From NCBI RefSeq assembly GCF_000512205.2, contig NZ_CP006644.1:3652520-3716519 (forward strand): 64,000 bases of DNA. Reading direction: 5' to 3'. Source of the stretch: Sphingomonas sanxanigenens DSM 19645 = NX02. GTDB taxonomy: Bacteria; Pseudomonadota; Alphaproteobacteria; Sphingomonadales; Sphingomonadaceae. Below the pieces are notes generated by a model. That model did no database searches and was not told the origin of the DNA. It saw only the letters and a list, made by a program, of their open reading frames with translations. This document shows positions 57,072 through 64,000 of the stretch, piece by piece. The position numbers and the translations under genes were made by a program. Positions within the stretch are counted from its first letter, which is position 1. Each line of letters starts with the position of its first letter.

Positions 57072-58316
57072 ATGCGGCTGGACCGGCGCGCCTTTCTCGC
57101 CGCGATTGCCGCCTCGGCGGCAGGCCGCGCGGGCGCGGCGACCGGTGATCGCGATGTGGTGGGCGAGGCGCTCAGGCCGTGGCGGCCGGGCGGTCTCGAC
57201 ATCCACCACATTGCGACCGGGCGCGGCGATTCGACATTGGTGATCGGCCCCGACGGATCGAGCCTGATGATCGATGCCGGTGCTTCCAGCACCGTCGCTC
57301 CGCCGACGCTGGCACCGCTGCCCGACAGCGGTCGGCGACCCGGCGAATGGATCGCGCGCTACGCGCTCAGGCGCCTTGCCGACACCGGCGGCCGTGCGAT
57401 CGACGCCTTCCTCGCGACGCACCAGCACCCCGATCATATCGGCGATGTCGATGCCAATGCGCCGCTCGCTCCCGATGGCCGCTATCGCCTGACCGGGGTG
57501 AGCGACGTCGATGCGCTGGTGCCGATCCGCCGGCTGATCGACCGCGGCTATCCGGACTATGCCGTTCCCGTTCCCTCGCAGGCACCATTCCAGCGCAACT
57601 ACCAGGCCTATGTCGCCAGCCGCCGCGCCCGCGGACTTGCCGTGGAACGCTTCCGCCCCGGGGCGCTCGACCAGCTTCGCAGCGGCAGTGCCGCACCGGG
57701 CTATGCGATCCGCAACATCGCTGCCAACGGGCAGGTCTGGACGGGCGAGGATGACGCCGTCCGCACCCGGTTCCCGTCGATGGCCGGGCTGCCCCCACGC
57801 GATGTCCCCGATGAGAATGTCTGGTCCGCGGCGATCCGTATCTCGCTCGGCCGCTTCGCTTATTTTGCAGCGGGGGATCTCACCTCCAGCACTTATGACG
57901 GCGCGCTCCCATGGCGCGATATGGAGAGCGCTGCCGCCGAGGCCGCCGGTCCGGTCAGCGTTGCCGTTGCGCCTCACCACGGCATGTTCGACGCAACCGG
58001 CCCCGGCGCCGTCCGCGCGCTCGACGCGCAGGTGTGGATCATCCAGGCGTGGCACGCCCTCCACCCCAGTCCCTCGACGCTGGATCGCCTGCTGAACGGA
58101 AGGAGCGCGCGGGTGCCGCGCATTTTCGCCACCGCCATGGCCGATCCCACCGCCACCGCCAGCCCCTGGCTGACCAACCGCCTCGCCAGTCGCCAAGGCC
58201 ATGTGATCGTGCGCGTTGCGACCGGAGGCGATCGCTATTCGGTGGTGATCACCGACAGCCGGGACGAGCGCGATCGGGTGACGGGAGTGTTCGGGCCTTT
58301 CGACTGCCGCAAATGA
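57072..58316 (+). CDS. Exported metallo-beta-lactamase-fold hydrolase
   Basis: 414 residues with a Tat-like leader RRAFLAAIAASAAG. The metal motif THQHPDHIGDV (HxHxDH) is near 115, an Asp in MIDAGASS, AAGDLTSS and PHHGMFDA follow. Fold resembles ComEC-like/competence-type MBL proteins. Two bases after the receptor stop, so it is coregulated by the surface-signalling system. Likely acts on the imported or sensed ligand in the periplasm. Confidence 0.85.
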   Translation: MRLDRRAFLAAIAASAAGRAGAATGDRDVVGEALRPWRPGGLDIHHIATGRGDSTLVIGPDGSSLMIDAGASSTVAPPTLAPLPDSGRRPGEWIARYALRRLADTGGRAIDAFLATHQHPDHIGDVDANAPLAPDGRYRLTGVSDVDALVPIRRLIDRGYPDYAVPVPSQAPFQRNYQAYVASRRARGLAVERFRPGALDQLRSGSAAPGYAIRNIAANGQVWTGEDDAVRTRFPSMAGLPPRDVPDENVWSAAIRISLGRFAYFAAGDLTSSTYDGALPWRDMESAAAEAAGPVSVAVAPHHGMFDATGPGAVRALDAQVWIIQAWHALHPSPSTLDRLLNGRSARVPRIFATAMADPTATASPWLTNRLASRQGHVIVRVATGGDRYSVVITDSRDERDRVTGVFGPFDCRK

Positions 58317-58423
58317 GGCGGATGGAATGCCGACGGGTCACCGGCAACGACCCGCCCCAAAGCGATGCTATCGAGGCGCTTGATGACCTGGCCGGGTTCG
58401 CGCCAGTCAGCCCTGCATCCGCC

Positions 58424-58906
58424 TCAGAAGTGCAGGTCGATATAGTCCGTCAGGCCATCGCACCATTCGAACTCGCGCAGGCGATAATAAGGGCGGTTCT
58501 GGGTGATCCCGAAACGCCAGGCCTTGTCCTTCACGCAGGATCGCCCGGCATCGGGCGTATCGGTGATGCTGATCCGGCCGACGAAGATGAAATAGTCGGT
58601 GCCGATCTCGGTGATCCTGCCGTCGAGTTCGAGCCGGCCCGGGCCGCCCTTCGCCACCTGCGAACCGCGCAGCGTCCAGCCCTTGCTGTCGGCGCGGACG
58701 CGGGCGGTGCCGCGCGTGTTCCAGTCGATCCACTGCAGGGTCAGCCCCTTGTTGGCGAGCAGCCGCTGCGCCGCCTTGCGGTCTAGCACGCGGGTCGCGC
58801 CGGACGCGGGGGCGCCACCCACCACGGGATTGTCCGCCGCCGGGGCGGAAGCCACGGGCAGGAACAGCGTCGAGAGCAGGGCGGCGAGGGTCAGGCGGGC
58901 TTGCAT
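58424..58906 (-). CDS. Exported hypothetical protein
   Basis: 160 residues with signal peptide about 1-24. The mature part contains KGLTLQWIDWNTRGTARVRA, a DGRITEIGTDYFIFVGRISI beta-rich segment and two cysteines (GRSCVK, FEWCDG). Resembles small beta-barrel-like secreted proteins. No known family recognised. Convergent with the MBL gene. Confidence 0.65.
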   Translation of the reverse strand: MQARLTLAALLSTLFLPVASAPAADNPVVGGAPASGATRVLDRKAAQRLLANKGLTLQWIDWNTRGTARVRADSKGWTLRGSQVAKGGPGRLELDGRITEIGTDYFIFVGRISITDTPDAGRSCVKDKAWRFGITQNRPYYRLREFEWCDGLTDYIDLHF

Positions 58907-59189
58907 GCGTTCGAATACCTCCGGCAGACGCTGGTCACGGACCAGGCGCCATCTAGAGCCTCATCGCCGGCCACTTCAAGTTCGGGCGAGCGCTGACGAT
59001 GGATCGCGGTCGAAGCCCACATATTCGGGCAACAGGGGAGACGGTCAGCGCGCCGCGCCGGCGCCGCGCTGGCAGGCTGCCACGGAGCCAATCCCCAGCC
59101 CGACGCGTTTCCACCCCGAAACGAGTCTTGCCAGCCGCCCCACGCTTGCGCATCGCAGCGGCGGCGCGGTCGGCGGGCAAGCGGCGGCG

Positions 59190-60314
59190 ATGAGCAGGGT
59201 GGACGGACGAATGACGATTTCCCGGCAGCGGGTGGAAAATGGTGGGCTGGTCGTGGTGCTGATGCTCGTCACGATCGGGCTGACCCTGATCGTGTCGGGC
59301 TTCATCGGCGCGCTGTTCTGGGCGGCGCTGGCGGCGCTGCTGTTCCAGCCCCTGTTCCAGCGCCTGCTGGAACGCTGGCCGGGGCGGCGCAACGCGGCGG
59401 CGGCGGTGACGATGCTGATCATCACCATCGCGGTCGTCATCCCCGCGCTGACCATCGCCAGCCTCGTCGTCGAGCAGGCGGCGGGGGTCTATAACCAGAT
59501 CCGCACCGGGCAGATCGATTTCGCCCATTATTTCCAGCAGATCCACGATGCGCTGCCGCAGCGCATCCAGCATGTCGTCGACAATTCGGGGTTCGATAGC
59601 TTCGAACAGGCGCAGCGGCGGCTGAGCCAGATCGTCAGCGCCAGCGCCAGCACATTGGCGCAGCGCGCGCTTTCGATCGGCGCCAATGCCGCGGCCTTCC
59701 TGCTGGTGTTCGGCGTGGCCCTGTACGTCACCTTCTTCCTGCTGCGTGACGGCGAGCAGATCGGCCCCGCGATCGTGCGCGCGCTGCCACTGGAGCGCGG
59801 CGTGGCGGCGCGGCTGACCGACAAGTTCGTCAGCGTGGTGCGCGCGACGGTGAAGGGATCGGGCGTGGTCGCGGTGGCGCAGGGCGCGCTGGGCGCGATC
59901 ACCTTCGCGATCGTCGGCGTGCCCGCAGCGTTGCTGTGGGGCCTGCTGATGGCGATCGCGGCGCTGCTGCCTGCGGTCGGCCCCGCGATCATCTGGGCCC
60001 CTGTCGCGATCTACCTCTTCGCGATCGGCGACATCTGGCAGGCGATCGTCGTGATCCTTTCGGGCGTGCTCGTGATCGGCCTCGCCGACAACATCCTGCG
60101 CCCGATTCTGGTGGGGCGCGACACCGGCATTCCCGACTGGCTGGTGCTGGTGACGACGCTGGGCGGCATCGACCTCATCGGGCTCAGCGGCATCGTGGTG
60201 GGCCCGCTGACCGGCGCGCTGTTCATCACCGGTTGGCAGATCCTGGCGGAGCAGCGCGATGCCACGGAAACGGAGGACGCGGAGCATGAGCGGATGGCGC
60301 CCCCGGGTGGGTGA
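59190..60314 (+). CDS. AI-2E-family membrane protein
   Basis: 374 residues with about eight membrane segments and the family arrangement of a central soluble loop (about 90-165). Conserved FFLLRDGEQIGPAI, KGSGVVAVAQGALGAI, LLPAVGPAIIWAPVAIYLF, and LADNILRPILVGRDTGIPDWLVLVTTLGGI are typical. The family includes Na+/H+ antiporters and a supposed AI-2 exporter; substrate unknown. Start at 59190 (or 59211); a long in-frame upstream extension overlapping the opposite gene is rejected. Confidence 0.87.
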   Translation: MSRVDGRMTISRQRVENGGLVVVLMLVTIGLTLIVSGFIGALFWAALAALLFQPLFQRLLERWPGRRNAAAAVTMLIITIAVVIPALTIASLVVEQAAGVYNQIRTGQIDFAHYFQQIHDALPQRIQHVVDNSGFDSFEQAQRRLSQIVSASASTLAQRALSIGANAAAFLLVFGVALYVTFFLLRDGEQIGPAIVRALPLERGVAARLTDKFVSVVRATVKGSGVVAVAQGALGAITFAIVGVPAALLWGLLMAIAALLPAVGPAIIWAPVAIYLFAIGDIWQAIVVILSGVLVIGLADNILRPILVGRDTGIPDWLVLVTTLGGIDLIGLSGIVVGPLTGALFITGWQILAEQRDATETEDAEHERMAPPGG

Positions 60315-60354
60315 CGGGCGCCTGACAACCTAAGGGAGTATAAGGCGTTCCCCG

Positions 60355-61974
60355 TCAGTTCGTCCCCATCGCCGCGATCGCCGCCGGCGCCTTTTTCTGC
60401 CCCAGTACCGCCGCCTGCCGCAACAGCGCCCGCGCCTTGGGGCGATCGGCGGTGCCGCCCTCGCCGCGCAGCAGCATCGCTGCGAGGTTGAACATGCCGT
60501 CTGCATCGCCGCGCTCGGCGCCCTGTTCGAACCAGCGGCGCGCCGCCCGATGGTCGCGCGGCACCTGTTCGCCGCGGTAGAAATAGGTGCCCATCGCCAC
60601 CATCGCGGCGCCATCCCCCGCCAGCGCCGCCGCCTTGTACAGCGTGATCGCGCGTTCGGGGTCGGCGGGCATGCCCTCCCCCAGATCCTGCGCGCGAGCG
60701 AGTGCATAGAGCGCGCCGGGATGGTTGTGGCGCGCCGCCGCGCGATACCAGGCCAGCGCCTCGTCGCGATCAGGCTTCACGCCGTCGTCGCCCGTCCACA
60801 GGATCGCGGCCAGCGCAACTTGCGCCGCCGGCAGGTCGAGCTCCGCCGCCCTGCGATACCAGCGCACCGCCTTCGCCGGATCGCGCGCGGTGCCGATGCC
60901 GTCCAGATGCATGTCCCCCACCAGCTTGGCCGCCGGCACATGCCCCACGTCCGACGCGCGGACGAACCAGCGGCGCGCTTCCGCCATATCCTTCGGCAGC
61001 CCGTGCCGCCCATTGGCATGGAGATTGCCGAGGATTACCGCCGCCTCGCCCACCGCTGTGTTGAGTTCGGGCCGGGTGGGGTCGAACACCGGGGTTTCGT
61101 TGGCCGGGTTGAACGGCGCCGTCGCCGCCCGCTTCAGCCATTTCAGTGCGCGTGCCGGATCGCGATCCTTGCCGAACCCGGCCAGTTCGAGCTTGCCGAT
61201 GAACAAGGCGGCCTCGTCCCCGCCCTCGCGCAACTGCAGCTTGTCCGCCGCGCGGTGAAAGAAGGTGAGGGATTCGGCATAGCGCCCCTGATCGAACAGC
61301 AGGAACGCCACCGGCAACGCGTTGTCGCGCCGTACCACCGTCTCGCGTCCGCGGAAATTGGCGCCGGGGCCGGGCGTCGGGCCGCCATAGAGCGTGCCCG
61401 GTCCCGCGCCGGTGCGCAGTTCGGATGCCATGCGCGATCCCAGCACGCCGCCGCGGCTGCCGCCCGGCGCATAGGCATCCAGGCAGGCGGCGAGGCTTGC
61501 GGCGCGATTGCTCAGCAGGTTGGCGGTCGCACTGCCCTCCTCCGCCGGGACATCGCCCGCGCCGACATCGTTGCCGCTGGGCTGGAGCCCTTCATAAAGG
61601 ATGTCGGGAACGGCGAAGCGGGATCGCCCCACCGCCGGCAGCGGCGATCCCGCCGGCACGTCGGGTGCTGCCGCATAGTCCGGATTGCGCGGCAGCCGCG
61701 TCGGCACGAAGATCGCTGGCGCCAGGACGCCATGCTCCGCCGCCGTCGCCGAGACCGCCGCGAAATGCGGATCGCGCACCAGCGCCTGGCACGTCGCCCA
61801 GCGCGGCGCCTCCGCCCGCGGCATGCGCCGGCCGTCGACGGTGATCGCCCGGCCATCGGTGTTGATCGGCCGGCCATCGCCGTTGGCCGGCAGGTCGGTC
61901 TGCGCGGCAGCGGGCAGCGGCGCCGCTGCAATCAGGGCAAGGCAGCCAAGGGTCGTACGGCCAATCGACGCCAT
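60355..61974 (-). CDS. Exported Sel1-repeat protein
   Basis: 539 residues with signal peptide about 1-24 (LAALIAAAPLPAAAQ-like). At least six Sel1/TPR-like repeats between about 270 and 530 (AEARRWFVRASDVGHVPAAK, AVRWYRRAAELDLPAAQ, ALAWYRAAARHNHPGALYAL, AITLYKAAALAGDGAAM, ARRWFEQGAERGDADGM). Such repeats mediate protein contacts. Partner unknown. Divergent from a LysR gene. Confidence 0.85.
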   Translation of the reverse strand: MASIGRTTLGCLALIAAAPLPAAAQTDLPANGDGRPINTDGRAITVDGRRMPRAEAPRWATCQALVRDPHFAAVSATAAEHGVLAPAIFVPTRLPRNPDYAAAPDVPAGSPLPAVGRSRFAVPDILYEGLQPSGNDVGAGDVPAEEGSATANLLSNRAASLAACLDAYAPGGSRGGVLGSRMASELRTGAGPGTLYGGPTPGPGANFRGRETVVRRDNALPVAFLLFDQGRYAESLTFFHRAADKLQLREGGDEAALFIGKLELAGFGKDRDPARALKWLKRAATAPFNPANETPVFDPTRPELNTAVGEAAVILGNLHANGRHGLPKDMAEARRWFVRASDVGHVPAAKLVGDMHLDGIGTARDPAKAVRWYRRAAELDLPAAQVALAAILWTGDDGVKPDRDEALAWYRAAARHNHPGALYALARAQDLGEGMPADPERAITLYKAAALAGDGAAMVAMGTYFYRGEQVPRDHRAARRWFEQGAERGDADGMFNLAAMLLRGEGGTADRPKARALLRQAAVLGQKKAPAAIAAMGTN

Positions 61975-62213
61975 CGGTCATCCTCCACGCCCGCCCTGGC
62001 CCGACAACGGGCTCTTGCATGATGCTATCAGCGATCATGACAACAGGGAATATGCTTTGCGCGCGAGGGAAGGATACTGTTCCGTTCTTGGGGAACGGCC
62101 GGGATACTTGCGGCGTGCGCGGAAGAACGCGCGTATCGCCGAATTGCAGCCGGCGACGGTCCTGCCCCACATCGCCCCTACCCGCCATCCTCCAAACCCC
62201 GCATTGTCCCGCC

Positions 62214-63119
62214 ATGGACAATCGCGCGGGCGAAATGCTGGTGTTCGTTCGGGTGGTGGAGGCGGGCAGCTTTTCCGAAGCCGCGCGGCTGCTGATGATG
62301 ACGCCCTCTACCGTATCCAAGCTGATCGCGCGGCTTGAGGCCCGGCTGGGCGTGCGCCTCGTCGAGCGATCGACCCGGCGGCTGGCGCTGACCGGCGAAG
62401 GGCAATTCTATTATGAGCGCAGCCAGGCGTTGCTCGCCCAGATCGACGAGACCGAACAACTCATCGCGCAGGATCGGGCAGCGCCCGAGGGGCTGATCCG
62501 GGTGACATCCTCCGTCACCTTCGGCACCGCCGCGCTCGAGGCGATGCTGCCCGCCTTCTGGGAGGCGTACCCCCGCATCAGCATCGATCTCTCGCTGTCC
62601 GACGATGTCGTCGATCTCTATCTCGAGCGCACCGATGTTGCGATCCGCGTCGGCGCGCTGCCCGATTCCAACCTGATGGCGCGCCGCATCGGCGAGACGC
62701 GGCGGCGCATCGTCGCCGCGCCCGCCTATCTGGCGCGCCACGGCATACCCGAAACCCCCGAGGATCTGGTCGCGCACAACTGCCTGGGGTTCAATTTCCG
62801 CCGCACCAACCCGGTCTGGCCGATGCGCGAGGGCGGGCGGATCGTCGAGCGGATGCTGAGCGGCTCGCTGCTCGCCAACAATGGCGACACGCTGCGGCGG
62901 ATGGCGATCGCCGGCGTCGGCATCGCACGGATCGCCGACTATCATGTGCGCGGCCCGATCGCGCGCGGCGAACTGGTCGAGCTGCTCGCCGACAGTGCCA
63001 TCGCCGAGAACGACGAGATCCACGCTCTGTTCCGCGGCGCCCGCTTCCTGCCCGCGCGCGTCCGCGCCTTCCTCGACTTCACGGTGCCGCGCCTCCAGCG
63101 CTTCCTGGCGGAAGGCTGA
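62214..63119 (+). CDS. LysR-family transcriptional regulator
   Basis: 301 residues, normal size. HTH at about 5-62 (MLVFVRVVEAGSFSEAARLL, TPSTVSKLIARLEARLGVRLVER). The substrate domain is CrgA-like (DVAIRVGALPDSNLMARRIG). Start at 62214 is set by the HTH; codons upstream are not conserved-looking. Convergent with an aldo/keto reductase gene that it may not control directly. Confidence 0.9.
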   Translation: MDNRAGEMLVFVRVVEAGSFSEAARLLMMTPSTVSKLIARLEARLGVRLVERSTRRLALTGEGQFYYERSQALLAQIDETEQLIAQDRAAPEGLIRVTSSVTFGTAALEAMLPAFWEAYPRISIDLSLSDDVVDLYLERTDVAIRVGALPDSNLMARRIGETRRRIVAAPAYLARHGIPETPEDLVAHNCLGFNFRRTNPVWPMREGGRIVERMLSGSLLANNGDTLRRMAIAGVGIARIADYHVRGPIARGELVELLADSAIAENDEIHALFRGARFLPARVRAFLDFTVPRLQRFLAEG

Positions 63120-63136
63120 AGGCGCGCTTACCGCGC

Positions 63137-64000
63137 TTATCCCTCGATCGGCAGCGGCGCCGCGGGATTGACCAGCCGCTCGACGCGCAGGTCGCGCCAG
63201 AAGCCGGCGGGGATCACCTCGTTCATCGCGGCGCTGTCCTCGGCGATGCGGCCGGGCCGGCTGGCACCGGGGATGACCGCCGCCACCGCGGGATTGGCGA
63301 GCGCGAACTGCAGGCCGGCCGCCTTCATGCTGATGCCGTGGCGGTCGGCGATCGCCTTGATCCGCGCCACCTTGTCGAGGATGGCGGGGGTGGCAGGGGC
63401 ATATTCGAAATTGGGCCCGCCCACGAGCGCGCCCGAACTATACGGCCCGCCGACGACGATGCCGAGGCCGCGTTCGGCCACCCTCGGCATCACCCGCTGC
63501 AGCGCACGATCATGATCGAGCAATGTGTAGCGGCCGGCGAGCAGGAAGCCGTCGGGCCGCGGCCCTTCGAGGTCGAGCAGCAATTCGATCGGCTCGACGC
63601 GGTTGACGCCCAGCCCCCACGCCTCGATCACGCCCTCGTCGCGTAGCCGGTCGAGCGCCTTGAACGCGCCGTTGCGCGCGCTTTCGAACACCGACAGCCA
63701 GTCGTCGCCGTAGAAATCCTGCGCCACGTCATGCACCCAGGCGATCTCGATGCGATCGGTGTTCAGACGCTTCAGGCTGTCCTCGATCGAGCGCAGCGTG
63801 GCATCCTCGGAATAATCGTTCACGATCCGGTTGGGGCGGCCATATTTGAAGACCTCGCCCTTCTCGCCCAGGTCGCGCGCGCTGACATCCTCCACCTCGT
63901 CGAGGATCAGGCGGCCCACCTTGGTGCTGATGACATACGCATCACGCGGCCGTCCGGCCAGCGCCTCGCCCATGCGGATCTCTGCGAGACCCGCACCGTA
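63137..64000 (-). CDS. Aldo/keto reductase, N-terminal end outside the window
   Basis: 288 codons are visible; the frame stays open through base 64000, so the start lies beyond it. Motifs: YGAGLAEIRMGEAL (after the conserved Asp-Tyr region), VISTKVGR (Lys), IAWVHDVAQD (His), and PGASRPGRIAED (NADPH binding). Type resembles D-threo-aldose 1-dehydrogenase/pyridoxal dehydrogenase-like reductases. Substrate unknown. Confidence 0.88.
   Translation of the reverse strand, partial: YGAGLAEIRMGEALAGRPRDAYVISTKVGRLILDEVEDVSARDLGEKGEVFKYGRPNRIVNDYSEDATLRSIEDSLKRLNTDRIEIAWVHDVAQDFYGDDWLSVFESARNGAFKALDRLRDEGVIEAWGLGVNRVEPIELLLDLEGPRPDGFLLAGRYTLLDHDRALQRVMPRVAERGLGIVVGGPYSSGALVGGPNFEYAPATPAILDKVARIKAIADRHGISMKAAGLQFALANPAVAAVIPGASRPGRIAEDSAAMNEVIPAGFWRDLRVERLVNPAAPLPIEG

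Noticed and set aside
58599-59189. N-terminal extension of the AI-2E protein by 197 codons
   Set aside because: It overlaps an opposite-strand exported protein, is Arg/Ser/Pro-rich, and family homology begins at 59190-59211.

Overview
The window is high-GC chromosomal DNA that looks like a Sphingomonas or close relative (Alphaproteobacteria, Sphingomonadaceae). The case rests on several TonB-dependent receptors, a protocatechuate 4,5-cleavage (lig) cluster, FecIR-type surface signalling, a tandem-HTH LysR regulator and dense operons with ATGA/GTGA overlaps. Species cannot be fixed from this sequence alone.

Layout. 1-1661: lon, 5' part only. 1939-8989: a purine/nucleoside salvage neighbourhood (NCS1 permease, Oar-like receptor, NUP-family protein, exported nucleosidase). 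9194-15940: an RNA-repair/Ro locus. On the minus strand it runs rsr (Ro60), four tandem Y RNAs, rtcB, a tandem array of 70-bp hairpin-forming repeats, then rtcA. The divergent sigma-54 activator rtcR (+) sits across an intergenic region with a -24/-12 promoter and a large inverted repeat. Three of the four Y RNAs carry tRNA-like modules whose halves are circularly permuted; these resemble tRNA-Leu, tRNA-Arg and a class II-like tRNA. 15992-19313: small exported proteins, including two paralogous lipoproteins. 19313-24359: an accessory segment with an IS5-family element, a lower-GC two-gene ATPase module of unknown (perhaps defensive) role, and a second IS5-type element that appears to carry a passenger gene.

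24853-35109: a complete 4-hydroxybenzoate/protocatechuate 4,5-cleavage system on two diverging transcripts. One is the LysR regulator, a dehydrogenase-like gene, ligJ, ligA, ligB, ligC and pobA (-). The other is ligK, the tautomerase, ligI and an aldo/keto reductase (+). 35617-38127: an RTX serralysin-type protease. 38382-41252: vanA-type Rieske oxygenase, MarR regulator and MFS carrier, which would feed vanillate into the lig pathway. 41280-42991: AraC regulator and divergent SDR. 43016-52692: a probable LacI-controlled regulon (P450, CapA-like protein, membrane transporter, TonB receptor, tannase-family esterase, and an alpha/beta hydrolase), with two near-identical 14-bp LacI-type operators. 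52889-58316: FecI/FecR/STN-receptor surface-signalling cluster ending in an exported metallo-beta-lactamase-fold hydrolase. 58424-64000: small exported protein, AI-2E-family membrane protein, Sel1-repeat protein, LysR regulator and a truncated aldo/keto reductase.

The most notable system is the rsr-YRNA(x4)-rtcB-repeat-rtcA operon with rtcR. It contains an RNA ligase, an RNA 3'-phosphate cyclase, a ring-shaped RNA-binding protein, its probable guide RNAs and a sensor-activator in one regulatory unit.
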